Under the pieces are notes generated by a model. That model worked only from the letters and a program-made list of their open reading frames with translations, was not told the DNA's origin and ran no database searches. From positions 1,674,001 through 1,738,000 of the forward strand of contig JANHCV010000006.1 of assembly GCA_025594325.1 (NCBI GenBank): a stretch of DNA of 64,000 bases, read 5' to 3'. Every line of letters begins with the position of its first letter. Position 1 is the stretch's first letter. Origin of the DNA: Blastocladiella emersonii ATCC 22665 (taxonomy: Eukaryota > Blastocladiomycota > Blastocladiomycetes > Blastocladiales > Blastocladiaceae). The translations under genes were made by a program, and so were the position numbers. Shown here piece after piece: positions 22,070 through 32,424 of the stretch.

Positions 22070-22800
22070 TTAGAAACCGTGGACCTTGACCATGTCCTTG
22101 CGCGAGATGCCCTCCTCAATGAGGAAGGTGGAGACCTTGAGGCGCTGGTCGCCCTGGAGCTGGATGATCTCGCCGAGCTCCTCGTCCTGGACTAGGGTGC
22201 CATTGCAGGCAAAGTCCTTCTTGAACGCCTTGAGGAGCTTCTTCTGGTCAATCTCCTCGGGCAGGCCCTGGACGGTGGTCAGGGTCTTGCGGCCGTTGCG
22301 CTGCTGGATGCGGATGTCTGTTCGGAGCGGGGCGCGAGGAGAGTTAGTGTCCTGCATCGCTCGATCGGGTCATGCGCGCGCGTTGCTCGCACGACTGCTG
22401 CTGCCGTAGCCGACGCCCTCGGTGAAGTGCCGCGGATCGGCGCGAGGTCGACGGTCAGTGTAACTATGACAATAAGGAGCGTCATGGTTGCCCTGGGCCA
22501 GCGGGCACCCAAGACGGGTGTGATCCCAGAGGCGCAAGAGGTCGCGAGCGACCCCCAGGGAGCTTCGACTTTGGGTTACTTTTTCATCATCTGGTCGAGC
22601 GCAGCGCGCGGATCCGGGCGGCGGCGCAGCACGAGGGCGAGGGCGAAAGCAGCAGCGGCGGGCGAGCGAGCGAACAGTCGCGCACACGGCGGCGGCAGCC
22701 ACAGCGGACACGTACGGATATAGTTGGTGGCCTTGGTGGTCTCGTTGTCGCCCGTGTCAGCGAACGGGTCGAAAGCCTTGAGGTTCTGGATGTCGGACAT
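22070..22800 (-). CDS. SUI1: Translation initiation factor eIF1 (SUI1)
   Basis: A small factor that monitors start-codon recognition on the 40S subunit. Exon 1 (22800-22716) encodes MSDIQNLKAFDPFADTGDNE and ends in NYI. Exon 2 (22317-22070) begins in the middle of a codon and continues HIRIQQRNGRKTLTTVQGLP; the join restores the universal NYIHIRIQQRNGRKT block. Length is 110 aa, normal for the family, and the C-terminus ISRKDMVKVHGF is canonical. The intron (22318-22715) is 398 bp, about six times the usual length here, and contains a possible snoRNA. A candidate ATG inside the intron at 22357 would give a protein lacking the N-terminal tail and is rejected as the start. Confidence 0.97.
22455..22590 (-). 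ncRNA. Possible box C/D snoRNA inside the long eIF1 intron
   Basis: On the transcribed strand the intron contains ATGATGA (22590-22584, a C-box match) and CTGA (22458-22455, a D-box match) about 136 nt apart. The flanks TCGAC and GTCGA can pair to form a short terminal stem. Guide target and C'/D' boxes were not resolved, and the element is long for the class. Short boxes like these can arise by chance. Confidence 0.22.
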
Positions 22801-23389
22801 GCAAGCGGGGGAGGTGGGGGTTGCCGAGGAGTCAGGGGTGCGCTGCGGCGATACGTCTGGCGGTGCGGGTGCGGGAGAGAAGGGGGGCGGGCGGGTGCCA
22901 CACTTGATATGGGCGCGCCGAGGGGGGCCGGAGCGCGTCGCCGCCGCGGTCGTCACTCGCCCGCCGAGCATCACCTGACCGCACGCGGCCTGAGCGCCAC
23001 GTGAGCCGTTGCTGGGCGGCCCCCGGAGACGCGACGCTCGCGACGCGCCGTGTTTCACCTTGCTCTCAGGAGCTGGCCCTCCCGCGCACGCGATTTCGCG
23101 AACATGAAGTTAAATGAAGCAGCCATGGGAAGCCGGGCCCGTGGACGCGCCGGTCCAGACCGCGCGGCTCCATCACCACCCGACACGCTGACCTGCCTGC
23201 CGTGTCCTGCAGTGCATGGGCCCGCCACCACATGAAATGAGCCGTTGCGCGTTTTCGTTCGCCGCTCTCGCGTTCGCGTTCGCGTTGGGGGCGGCGCTCG
23301 CACCGTGAGCTGCTGGCCGGTCAAGAGGGCAGCGCTCCCCCGCGCCCAAGTGGAGGGACTGGTCCGATCGCCTCACCGCCGCCGCTGCC
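22801..23389. other. Divergent promoter between eIF1 and REC8
   Basis: 589 bp without a supported exon. It contains near-matches to the ACGCG element (GGAGACGCGACG around 23026, GCGACGCGCC around 23040). Confidence 0.5.
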
Positions 23390-25817
23390 ATGTCAACGTT
23401 TCGCCAGGACCTGCTCACGCGCAACAAGAATGGGCTGAGCACCGTCTGGTCCGTCTATAACGCGCGCCGCCGACCGCTTTAGTCCGCTAACCACACGCGA
23501 ACCGCGTAGGCTTGCGGCCACGCTCGGGCCCAAGGCCCACTACCGCCGCCTGTCCAAGAAGGCCCTCGCGTCCGTCAATGTGCCCCAGGCCTGGTGCGTG
23601 CTCCGAGTCCCGCTCCAGCGGCGCCGGAATCTGACGCGATTCTGCGTAGCGCCATCATCGAGGCCCCGCCCGAGCCGCTCGCCCTGCGGCTGACGGCCAA
23701 CCTGCTCGTCGGCGTCACCCGCGTCTACGGCCACCAGTACACCATGCACTACAGTACGCCCGCACGCCGCCGTCGTCTCGATTGGCTTGCCACCGCTCAC
23801 GCAACCGCTTCCCGCAGACGACGTCAACCACCTCATCCAGACGCTGCGCTTCATCCTCGCGTCGCACCGCCGCGACGAGGAGTTTATCAACCTCCAGGAG
23901 GCGACTAACCGGTGCGCTCACTTCTCGCTTCCCACTCGTCCACCCGCACGCGCTAACGCCGACTTCCGACCCTAGACTCGAGTCCATCACGCTCGACGCG
24001 GCGCAGGACATCAACATCTTCGAGCTCAGCCTGCTCCCGCCTCTGCCGCCGTCCTCCTTCCCGACCCCGCCACTCCTCCCCGGCTCGCCGGCCGTCCCCG
24101 AAGCCGAGCGCCGCCGCGCCGCCCCCTCGCCCGCCATCCTGCCGCCGCTCCCCGGCTTCGTCACCACGCCCACGCTCGGCGCCGACACGCTGCTCCCCGA
24201 GGCCGCCCTGTACCCTCGCCTGCCGTCCACGGGCCCGCGCCCGACCCCGCCGTCCGCGACCCGGCCCATCTCCCCGTTCGCCCACTTCCCGCCCGAGACC
24301 GACGAGGAGCGCATGCTCGAGGCTGCCTACGCCGCCGCCATGGAGGGCGTGCCCGAGCTCGACCTGGGGCTCGGGCTGCCCCCGTTCCCCGAGTACGAGG
24401 ACCAGTTTGGCGCTCCCGTCGACGCTGGGACGGCTGCTGCTGCTGCGACGGGTGCGCTGCCGCCGCCGCTCGGCTACCCGCCACTGCAGCCCGAGGGCAC
24501 GGGCTTCGAGCTGCCCGAGACCCCCCTCGCTCCTGTCTCGCCGCCGCGCGACGTCTTCGCGCCGCCTGTCCCCGCCGCCGGCGCGCCTGCTACTCGCCCG
24601 TTCGAGGAGGTCGAGGAAGAACTGGAACCCGGGGAGGAGCCCCGCCGCGCGCGCAAACGCCGCCGCGTCGCGCCGCTCATCGACACAGTGCTGCAGATCC
24701 CGATCGAGTCGTACCAGCACCCGCCGACGGAAACCGCCGCGTCGCGCCGCGCCGAGGCCGCGCGCATCGCCCGCGGGTTCGCCGCGCTCGCGAAACGCCT
24801 GCTCGCCGAACCGCTCATCGAGGGCCTCCCGTCGCCGCTCCGCGAAATGTGCGCCGTCCACGGCGTCGCGGCCGTCGCGCCCCCGCGGCCCGAGCAGGAG
24901 TTCGAGTTCGAGATCGGCGAGTCGCCCGTCCTCGCACCCGCCGCGGAGCTGGCCGCCGAGGTCTACCCGCCACCCCCGCCGTTCGAGGAGTACGGGTACC
25001 CCGAGCTAGACGTCGAGGCCGAGGCCGGGGCCCCGCGCGTGCCCGCGTCCGTCGAGATCGAGCGGGTGCGCGCCGAAACCGAGGTGTTCGAGCCGGAGCT
25101 CGTGGCCGGCGAGTTTCCGCCGCTCGAAGTGAGCCCCGCCGCGCCCGCGGAGCGGTTCCCGTGGCACCTCGACGAGTACGGACTCGGGCCCGGGACCGAG
25201 CGCCGCGCGACGCCGTCCGTCACGGGCTTGACGCCGCGCGGGCGCGAGTTTGTCACGCCGACTGGGTACGCTCACGCTGACTGTAGAGATGCGCGGGTGG
25301 GAGCTGATCGTTGTCCGTGTTCGCTCGTTCGTAGCCGCATCTCCATCTCGCCGGCTGTCCCGCCGCCCATCTCGCCGCTTGAGCCCGGCGCGCCTGGGCT
25401 CATGTTCGGTACCCCCACTCCCGCATCATCCATCCCTCCCGACCCCACCTCTAATCGCCGAACTGTGTAGAGGACCTCACGCCCGTCCCGTCCGTTTCGT
25501 CGGCGGTCGAGGCCGAGCGGTACACGGCGGCGGCGGACCGCGAGTCCGAGCAGTTCTTCGTGTACGTCGAGACGCTCATGGACGCCGAGGGCGCCACGTC
25601 GCTCAGCTTTGACGAACTCGTCGAGCCCGCGGGCCGCACGCGCGCGGCCGCGGCGCAGGCGTTCTTCCACGTTCTCGGTACGCGCGGAGCGGGTTTCACG
25701 CTAGTTCGTGGATGATGGCTGACACCTGTTGCTCGAATGGTAGCGCTAACGTCGCGAGGGCGCACGCGGGTCCGCCAGGAGCAGCCGTACGGGCCCATCG
25801 AGGTCATGCTCGCCTGA
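23390..25817 (+). CDS. REC8: Meiotic cohesin kleisin REC8
   Basis: The kleisin subunit that closes the cohesin ring in meiosis. Eight exons are separated by introns 23449-23509, 23594-23649, 23754-23817, 23912-23975, 25266-25334, 25409-25470 and 25678-25743, giving 661 aa in one frame. The N-terminal Smc3-binding domain reads MSTFRQDLLTRNKNGLSTVW, LAATLGPKAHYRRLSKK, then PEPLALRLTANLLVGVTRVY and NDVNHLIQTLRFIL. WLAATLG, PEPLALRL and GVTRV...HQY match Rec8 better than mitotic Rad21. The middle (about 120-590) is Pro/Glu-rich and probably disordered. The C-terminal winged helix is clear: SLSFDELVEPAGRTRAAAAQ, AFFHVLALTSRGRTRVRQEQ, PYGPIEVML. A gene for a meiotic cohesin implies a sexual cycle. 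A mitotic Rad21 assignment is less likely but not excluded. Confidence 0.9.
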
Positions 25818-25888
25818 CGGGCGCCGCTCGCTCGCACATTTGCGCTCGTTGCTCAGTAAATAAGTAATCTACGTTTTAATCGCACATA

Positions 25889-26930
25889 CTAGTTGGCTCG
25901 CTTCGCGGACGTCGTCGTCGGTGGCGCGGGAGCGAACAAGTCGATGACGGGCAGCGACTTCTTGCTCTCGCGCGCTGGCCGGGGCGCGGCGTCGACCTCG
26001 TCCGCCTTGACGGGCTCCTCGGTGGTCGCGGCGACCGCCACCTCGCCCTCAATTTCGGCCTCCTCGGCGACGATATCGAGGAGCAGGTCGAGCGACGTGT
26101 CGCGGCGCATGAACACGATCTTGGGCACCTCGTTCTTGCGCAGCTTGAGCTTGGCGCGGAGCGCCGACTTGACCGTCTTGGCCATGGCCTCGAGCTCGCC
26201 CACCATATAGTCCTACACACGTCCGCGGCGGCGCGCGAGTCAGTTCCACGCTTTCCGCGGATCTCAGCCGCTCCGAGCGGGCGTACGTTGTCGAGCATCA
26301 GCATCGCGCCCACGTCCTCGTTCGGCACCCACCAAACCGTGACGGTGCCAGCGACCGTGACGTCAACGCGGTCGACGCGCCACGCCTGCTCGCCGTCGCC
26401 GCCCACGCCAAACGTCGGGTCGTACAGGATGTCGTGGATCGCGCGCGACACGCGCTGCGCCATGCGTTTGGACGGCGGCCGCGAGTCGTCGTACTGCTGC
26501 GACCGGTTGCGCGACGGGGCCGCCGGGTTGGTCATGTCCATCTCGGGCTACGGGCGGACGATGGTGTAACCGACGGGAGGAAAGGAGGAAGAAGAGCGCA
26601 ACGTACGAATGCAGCGAGCTCGTTGAACCGCTCGAGCTTCTCCTCGCGCTTGACCTGGCGCTTCGACTTGAAAAAGTAGTGGTGGTACTTGCCCGGCAGG
26701 CTGAACTCGTCGACGACGGAGCGCAGGTCCGGGTTCGCGTCCACGGCGGCCTGGACTGGATAGGGACATGTCTATGAGCTCAGCAGCGGTCCTCACGAAG
26801 GTATCAGAGTCGAGAAAAGCCTACCGTGCTTGGGCAACCGCATCCACCGCCGCTGGACCGCGACGAGGTAGGGTGCCGTTCCCGTCGCCGCAACGGCGCG
26901 CGGCGGAGACCGCGCGAGGGCGAGGACCAT
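25889..26930 (-). CDS. RBFA: Mitochondrial ribosome-binding factor A (RbfA family)
   Basis: Assists maturation of the small ribosomal subunit, here probably in mitochondria. Exon 1 starts at ATG 26930 and encodes MVLALARSPPRAVAATG..., an Arg/Ala-rich, acid-free presequence typical of mitochondrial import. Introns are 26756-26824, 26548-26606 and 26213-26286; total 279 aa. The RbfA fold is spread over exons 3 and 4: RMAQRVSRAIHDILYDP (first helix), WRVDRVDVTVAGTVTVWWVP (strands), and SALRAKLKLRKNEVPKIVF followed by MRRDTSLDLLLDIV (the R-x-x-P-x-I-x-F-x-x-D pattern). The Lys-rich segment in exon 2 (KYHHYFFKSKRQVKREEKLE) and an Ala/Pro-rich C-tail are extensions. Converges on REC8 with 71 bp between stops. 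Confidence 0.82.
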
Positions 26931-29900
26931 GTGTCGAGCGGTTGATTGCATCATGTTAGAGCTTCATTCAAGTGGGGGCTAGCGCAGTCGTGAGGGAAGC
27001 GAGGGCCGCTCGGCCGTTTCGGCTCACCGCCGAGCCTCGCGAGCGGCTACTGCGACTTTGCGTCGCTTCACGTGCTCGTCATCCCGCCCGATCACTCGGT
27101 CGATCACGCGAGGATCATGCAGTGGAAATCAAGCAAAATTGTGAGGTCGCTCAGTGACGGCGCTCTTGCTTACTGCCGGCGACGGTGAACGCATGAATGG
27201 CCACGCGAGGTTGCGCTGGCCGCCGTGGACGTTGAGATGGACTTTGACCTTCCGCTTCAGCTGTTCGGAGGAAACTGCGACGAGAAGTACAGGATGAGAT
27301 TCTTCGGGCAAGGCTGGAATCGTGTCTGTGAAGATTATGGTGATGAACGGGCGGGCGAAAGTAACGTGCCAAACATTGAAGCGAGTACGAAAGATGCTAT
27401 CCTGCCGCGCTCGGTGTTGCATGAAGTATCCCAGGTACCGAACGCGGTTCGGCGGCTCTCGCCAGCAGGTTCACACTGTCCGCTCACTCGACCAATCCTG
27501 AGAACGCCCGCGCGCGCGGAGAAACGTCGCACTTGCAAGGCAGAGACAACGGCACCACGATTTCCACGGTTGGACGCGGCATTCTTGCTCCTTGTCGCTC
27601 GCTATCCTGTGGCACTTTGACGTTTAAACACACTTCAACCAATTCACGACTGCCGACTCTCCTTGTTCACATTGCAGGGGACAGAGATGTCTCCGCTGGG
27701 ATCACGTTCTGCTTGAGAATTAGGCAGCACCAACAGTGCTGACCGTAGCAGGAGCGGCCGCGAACGAACAGAAGGCAGCGGGTTGGGGCTACAACCATCA
27801 ACGCGGGAAGCAAACCTTGGTCGCCTTGACGAAATGAGTCATCTGTTGTCCAGATAGCACGAGAGGGCTCATTCGCCCAGCAAGAGGAGCGGCCATCGCT
27901 AGTGCATCAACCATGTAAATTGGGTGCGGAAGCTCCTCGCTGTACACAATTGATGGTACGCGTCACGGTTGGCTTTTTTAAAACCTCCTGAAGCAGGCAA
28001 AGCGGGGATACTGGCGAACGTACGCTCTAACGGCGCGAGTTGGTCACTACCGTGACGCGTTGCGCCACACACGTGCCCAGTTACCAGGGAAGGCAGCACT
28101 TTGCCTGCCGCTACTTGAGCCATTCCGCGGGACGCATTTACTGCTGTTCTAGTTGTAAATGACATGGTGTCACGAGGTCAAGTGTTCGTCGTCCAAGTCA
28201 CATCAGACGGTACGGTTGGTTCGCTCTCATTCGATTTCGCTGCGATTAACCTGGTTTGACCTCCTCCTACTGCTGTAGTGGTTGCTACGCCAACCCCGCA
28301 ACTACCATCGGAGTATCGCGTATTGTTATTCTGGGTCATCGCTCTAGGGTGTATTGACTTGCTACTTTTACGCATTAGTAACTCGCGGTGTAATTATCGC
28401 GATTGCGACTGGAATCCCATTTCAATGCGTCGCTTTCATCGGTGTCCTTATCGCCACTGCTGTGGTTGTCTTTGTGCACAGTTTGTTGTTTAAGAAAATA
28501 TGCTTTCCATAGGACCACCCTTGTTCGCGTGGCCGGTGCGTTTGTGAACACCCCGGGCCGCATCACGAACCTGAGCTCGACGTCGACGGGGTCCCCACGC
28601 GTTGCTCTTGAGCCTTGAAGCGGAACGGTACCTTGCAGGGCGGGACCAGCGTCAGAGCTCCGATGGCGATACGGCGCAAGCGTGCGCGGATCCGTTAAGT
28701 GATGAGCGCTCCTTTATTATGGCGCAACGGCATTGGTGTGAATGAGCACCACAAGATACGTTGCGCAGTAGGCACCCGCGCGAGCTAAGCGTACGACAAT
28801 ATCCAAGGATAGAAACGGGTCGTGTTTCCATGGATCATGGAATTGTTGATCAGCGACGGCAGGAGAACAAGAACGAGTGATTTCAAAGGTGAATTTGACT
28901 TTCCTTGGCTAACTTGCTCATAGGAGGCCTGAACGAGTTCCGTTCGCGTCAGGAAGCAGTCGCTCGGGCAGTACCTGCCGTTCTCCGCGCCAGCTTCAAG
29001 TACCGTACATGCAGCACAGCAACGTCATGTCACTAAAAGTTGTTGAGAGATAGGGGAGTGTGCCTTTTCAACCCTTGCCAACGAGCACGAACTCTTGTTT
29101 ACGCATTGATGCATGCGTTACTTCACGTGCGAGTCTGTGTCTTAGCCGAATTCGCCCACACCAGTGATTGGTCATGGGTGACGCGAGCAGTATGTATTCG
29201 TCGTGACCTTCATCAATCGGATGCAAATGAAGGGGCGTCCACGCGGCCCGCGGAGCTGCTCCTGTCCGTTCCGGCTTGCCCTCCGCCTCCATCAGCGACT
29301 TCAGCATCATCCCCATGGAGCTAGCTATCGATAATCAACGAAACGCATCCATGGACCACGTACGCCACAATCTCACTTCTTCCTGCATCCTTGATGTTGA
29401 CTCATCTTTGTAGGACGAGGTTCAGTCTAGCAGGGCTTGACGTCCACACGCGTTTCTGGTAGCCGCAAGTCGCATACATCCTCTAAAGTTTCGGCTGCAC
29501 CTGCAAAACATGAAATTCGGACCGTTCCCTCTCTGCGACTGTCTCAAGAAGCCTTGGCGGGTGAGAGCGTGTCCGTTGTTTCACTCTTGTGCAGGTTGAC
29601 GAAATCAAGGTTGTGCTGGGGGCGGCGGCCGTGCCTGCTGTTGAGCCCCCGCCGCGCGCGGGAAATGTTGCTCTGGATCGCCCTAATCCCTCTTGTTTTC
29701 TTCTTTAAAGTGCTAGGAACTTACGGAATAATCGTCGGAAGTATGTCCGGGCTCCCTTGCGCAGCCGTTCCCTTCCTTGGCTTGCTTGTTGTCGTTGTGT
29801 GTCTCTGGATCTTGGGTCTGTTGATGTTGCCCAGGAAATGGAATTCAGCAACTTTTGTGCCCGAGTGGCCAGGTGCTCAGCACACGTCGTATGGATGGCA

Positions 29901-30153
29901 GCGAAAGCTTGCACCTGGCTGCGAGTGTCGGGGTGCGTGACGCGAGACGCGATGGTCACACCACGTGGCCCTGCGCCACATCATGATCCGTGCCATTCGC
30001 AGCTGCTCAGCGACACACAGTTTGACGTACTGCGAAAGCGTGTATGTATATAACGGACGACGACAAAATCAACACAAAGGGGATGGACCTGGTACACACA
30101 CGCGAGTGGAACAAAACTCTCTCTCTCTCGCTTCGCTCTCCACGAGCTCTCAC
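26931..30153. other. AT-richer 3.2-kb gap with no convincing gene
   Basis: From about 27.0 kb the base composition falls visibly (close to 50% G+C by eye, against about two thirds in the neighbours), with runs such as TTTTTTAAAA. Short open frames occur on both strands. Some intron-like signals exist (for example GTACGG...GATTAAC...CTGTAG at 28210-28278), but no protein family was recognised. No terminal inverted repeats, LTRs or reverse-transcriptase motifs were seen. It may hold a decayed or fast-evolving gene, or be a compositional island. Confidence 0.5.
28164..28493 (+). CDS. Doubtful small two-exon membrane protein in the AT-rich gap
   Basis: ATG 28164 encodes MVSRGQVFVVQVTSD. A well-formed 69-bp intron (28210-28278, with a GATTAAC branch) joins it in frame to VVATPTPQLPSEYRVLLFWV and a hydrophobic stretch (IALGCIDLLLL), then a Cys/Arg-rich tail; about 85 aa in all. 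Codon use is unlike the neighbours. A second intron ending near 28378 would change the tail. There is no homology evidence; it could be a relic or chance. Confidence 0.18.
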
Positions 30154-32424
30154 CTACAGCTCAAAGAACGAGCGCTGGGGCACCTCGCCGCTCTGGACGC
30201 GGGCAGTCGCCGCCTGCTCGTCACCCGCCACCGCAGCAACGGGCCCGGCGAGGTCGACCGACTGCATCGTCGGGTCGTCGAATGGGTGGCTGATGCTGCC
30301 AATACTCCCCGAGCCGGCCGACGCGGACGCGTTACCGCTCTCCATGACCGCGACCGCCTCCGCCGCGACACGGCGCTTGCGCGCGTGGAACGCGGCGGCC
30401 ATAGCGGCGCCGACGACGGCGACGCCGCCGACGAGCGAGCCCACGAACACGGCGGCGGGGACGCCCTGGGTCTCGACGGCGGACGCGTCCTGGTCCTTGA
30501 GCGACGAGGCGGCCGACTGCGAGTCGTCGAGGTTGGCGCCGCCGTCGGCGTTGCGGTTGCCGCCGAACAGGGCGCCGCCGCCGAGGATCGGCTTGCCCGA
30601 GGCGCGCGCGCGCGCGTCGGCGACGGCCACGTTGGCGCCGGCGCCGGTCGCAGCCTCGTCGCCGAGCGTCGCGTCGGGGCGCACGCCGCCGGCGCCGACC
30701 ACGGGGATCACGTCGTCGCGCGACGCCGACGGGTTGGGCGTCTGCGAGGGCGCGGCCGAGGGGATGGTCGAGACGACCGACGAAGAGGCGGCGGCACCGG
30801 GCGACGCGGTGGTCGACGAGGGCGCCGACGGGATCGGGACCATGGTGGGCGAGTTGGGGTCAAACGGCATGGGCGGCTCCGAGGTGGTGGTCGGCTTGAT
30901 GACGGGGACGGGCGCGTCGGTCGCGGTGAGCGTGGGCGAGGCGGCCGCCGACGACGAGGCCGTCGGGCGCACGATCACGGGGCCGTCGGTCGGCGTAGCG
31001 ACGGGCGGGACGGTGAGCGTCGTCGACAGGGTCACGGACGAGCCGGCGCCGGGCGCCTGGGTGGGCACGGGGACGGGGAGCGGGGGCTCGGACGAGGCCG
31101 TGGTGTGGATCGGGTCGGGGACCGTCAGCGTCGACTTGGTCGGGGGCACCGTGAGCGTGACGGAGCCCGTGGCGGTCGGGACCGGGAGCGGCGGCTCGCT
31201 CGTGGCGGACGTGGGGACAGGGACCGGGACCGACGAAGTGCCGGTGGCGGGCTCCGAGGGAACGGGGACCACGGGGACGACGACGGGCGGGACGACCGTC
31301 GAGGTGGCGGTGGGGACGGGAGCCGGGGCCGACGACGAGGTGGTGGTGACGACGGGCGGGAGGGGCGTCGGGACGACGGGGACGACGGGCGGCGGGATCG
31401 CCGTGGTGATGGAGGTGACGGTCGGGCGCGGCGGCTCGACCGAGGTCTCGGTGGGGATCGGAGCGACAACGGGCGGCGGGAGCGGGACCGCCGTGGGCGA
31501 CGGGATCAGCGAGGTAGTCGAGACGGTCTCAGTGGCCGTGAAGGTCGGGCGGATGATGGAGATGATAGGGTCGATGAGCGTCGGGAGGGGCAGGAAGACC
31601 GACGACGACGTGGACGTGATGGTCGACGACGTCGAGGTGGCGCGCGGCGGCTCAACGACGACGGGCGGCGTCTGCGTGGGCTCGGGGTCCACGGTCGAGC
31701 GGGTCGGGACGGGGACCGTGCGCGAGACGACCGAGGTGGTCGTCGAGGTCGAGGTAGCCGGGTCGGTGAAGACCGGGGGCGGCAGCGGCACGTCCGTGGC
31801 AACGGGCGGCGGCAGCGGGATGTCGGTCACGATCGGGATGACCGTCGCCGACGACGAGGACGAGGACGAAGCGGTGGTCGGGATGGGGCGCACGATAGTG
31901 GGCTCCGAGGCGGTCAGCGACGGCAGGGGCGTCAGCGTGACGATGGGAGCGGTGCGGGTCACGGTCGTCGAGGAGGCCGAAGCCGAGACAGTCGTCGTCG
32001 AGGTCGACGAACGGGTGCGGCGGGTCGACGGGCGCGGGACGATGGCGGTGCCCGTGGGCGCAGCCGAGCGCGTCGCCGAGCGGGTCGCGGTACCCGTGGG
32101 GCGGGAGCGCGTAGCCGAGCGGGTCGCCGAGGCCGTGGCGGTGAAGGTGAAGATCGGGCGACGGGTGGCCGACGAGGACGAGGCCTCCTCGGTCTCGGTG
32201 GCGGCGGCGCGCGACGTGGTCGAGGCGGAAGTGGTCGTCGACGACGACGAGGACGAAACCTTGCCGCGAATCAGCTCGAGGGCCGAGTCGAGAATGTCGT
32301 CGCCGACGTTGACGGCCTGCGGGGCGGGGGCCGGGGCGGCCGACGCGGTGAGGGCGAGGCACGCCACGATGGCGAGCGAGGCCAGCACCGACGTCTTGGA
32401 CGGGGTAGTGCGGGCGGCGGTCAT
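30154..32424 (-). CDS. Mucin-like cell-surface protein with signal peptide and one C-terminal membrane span
   Basis: A single-exon ORF, 756 aa, from ATG 32424. An N-terminal signal peptide (SVLASLAIVACLALTASAAP) is followed by about 550 residues of Ser/Thr/Pro/Val-rich sequence with loose repeats (variants of PLPPPVxT, TTTSSS and VPTATST). Such sequence is expected to be heavily O-glycosylated. Near residue 645 a single span (VFVGSLVGGVAVVGAAMAAA) is followed by HARKRR, a stop-transfer signal, and a cytoplasmic tail of about 80 residues ending RSFFEL. The layout is that of a fungal wall-stress sensor (Mid2/Wsc style) or a surface adhesin. No WSC, CFEM or lectin domain is present, so the role is unknown. 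Because it is so GC-rich and repetitive, the opposite strand is also open over most of its length. Confidence 0.75.
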   Translation of the reverse strand: MTAARTTPSKTSVLASLAIVACLALTASAAPAPAPQAVNVGDDILDSALELIRGKVSSSSSSTTTSASTTSRAAATETEEASSSSATRRPIFTFTATASATRSATRSRPTGTATRSATRSAAPTGTAIVPRPSTRRTRSSTSTTTVSASASSTTVTRTAPIVTLTPLPSLTASEPTIVRPIPTTASSSSSSSATVIPIVTDIPLPPPVATDVPLPPPVFTDPATSTSTTTSVVSRTVPVPTRSTVDPEPTQTPPVVVEPPRATSTSSTITSTSSSVFLPLPTLIDPIISIIRPTFTATETVSTTSLIPSPTAVPLPPPVVAPIPTETSVEPPRPTVTSITTAIPPPVVPVVPTPLPPVVTTTSSSAPAPVPTATSTVVPPVVVPVVPVPSEPATGTSSVPVPVPTSATSEPPLPVPTATGSVTLTVPPTKSTLTVPDPIHTTASSEPPLPVPVPTQAPGAGSSVTLSTTLTVPPVATPTDGPVIVRPTASSSAAASPTLTATDAPVPVIKPTTTSEPPMPFDPNSPTMVPIPSAPSSTTASPGAAASSSVVSTIPSAAPSQTPNPSASRDDVIPVVGAGGVRPDATLGDEAATGAGANVAVADARARASGKPILGGGALFGGNRNADGGANLDDSQSAASSLKDQDASAVETQGVPAAVFVGSLVGGVAVVGAAMAAAFHARKRRVAAEAVAVMESGNASASAGSGSIGSISHPFDDPTMQSVDLAGPVAAVAGDEQAATARVQSGEVPQRSFFEL

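Noticed and set aside
21629-22195. Plus-strand open frames of up to 188 codons opposite the eIF1 3' end
   Set aside because: Gly/Arg-rich and overlapping the eIF1 coding exon in antisense; no homology or start context.
22070-22357. A 95-residue eIF1 starting at the intronic ATG 22357
   Set aside because: It would lose the conserved MSDIQNL...NYIHIRIQQ start, which is restored exactly by splicing to exon 1 at 22716-22800.
29505-29710. Possible tiny two-exon gene with a 34-bp intron (MKFGPFPLCDCLKKPWR...)
   Set aside because: The intron would be far shorter than any other here, and the product has no recognisable features.
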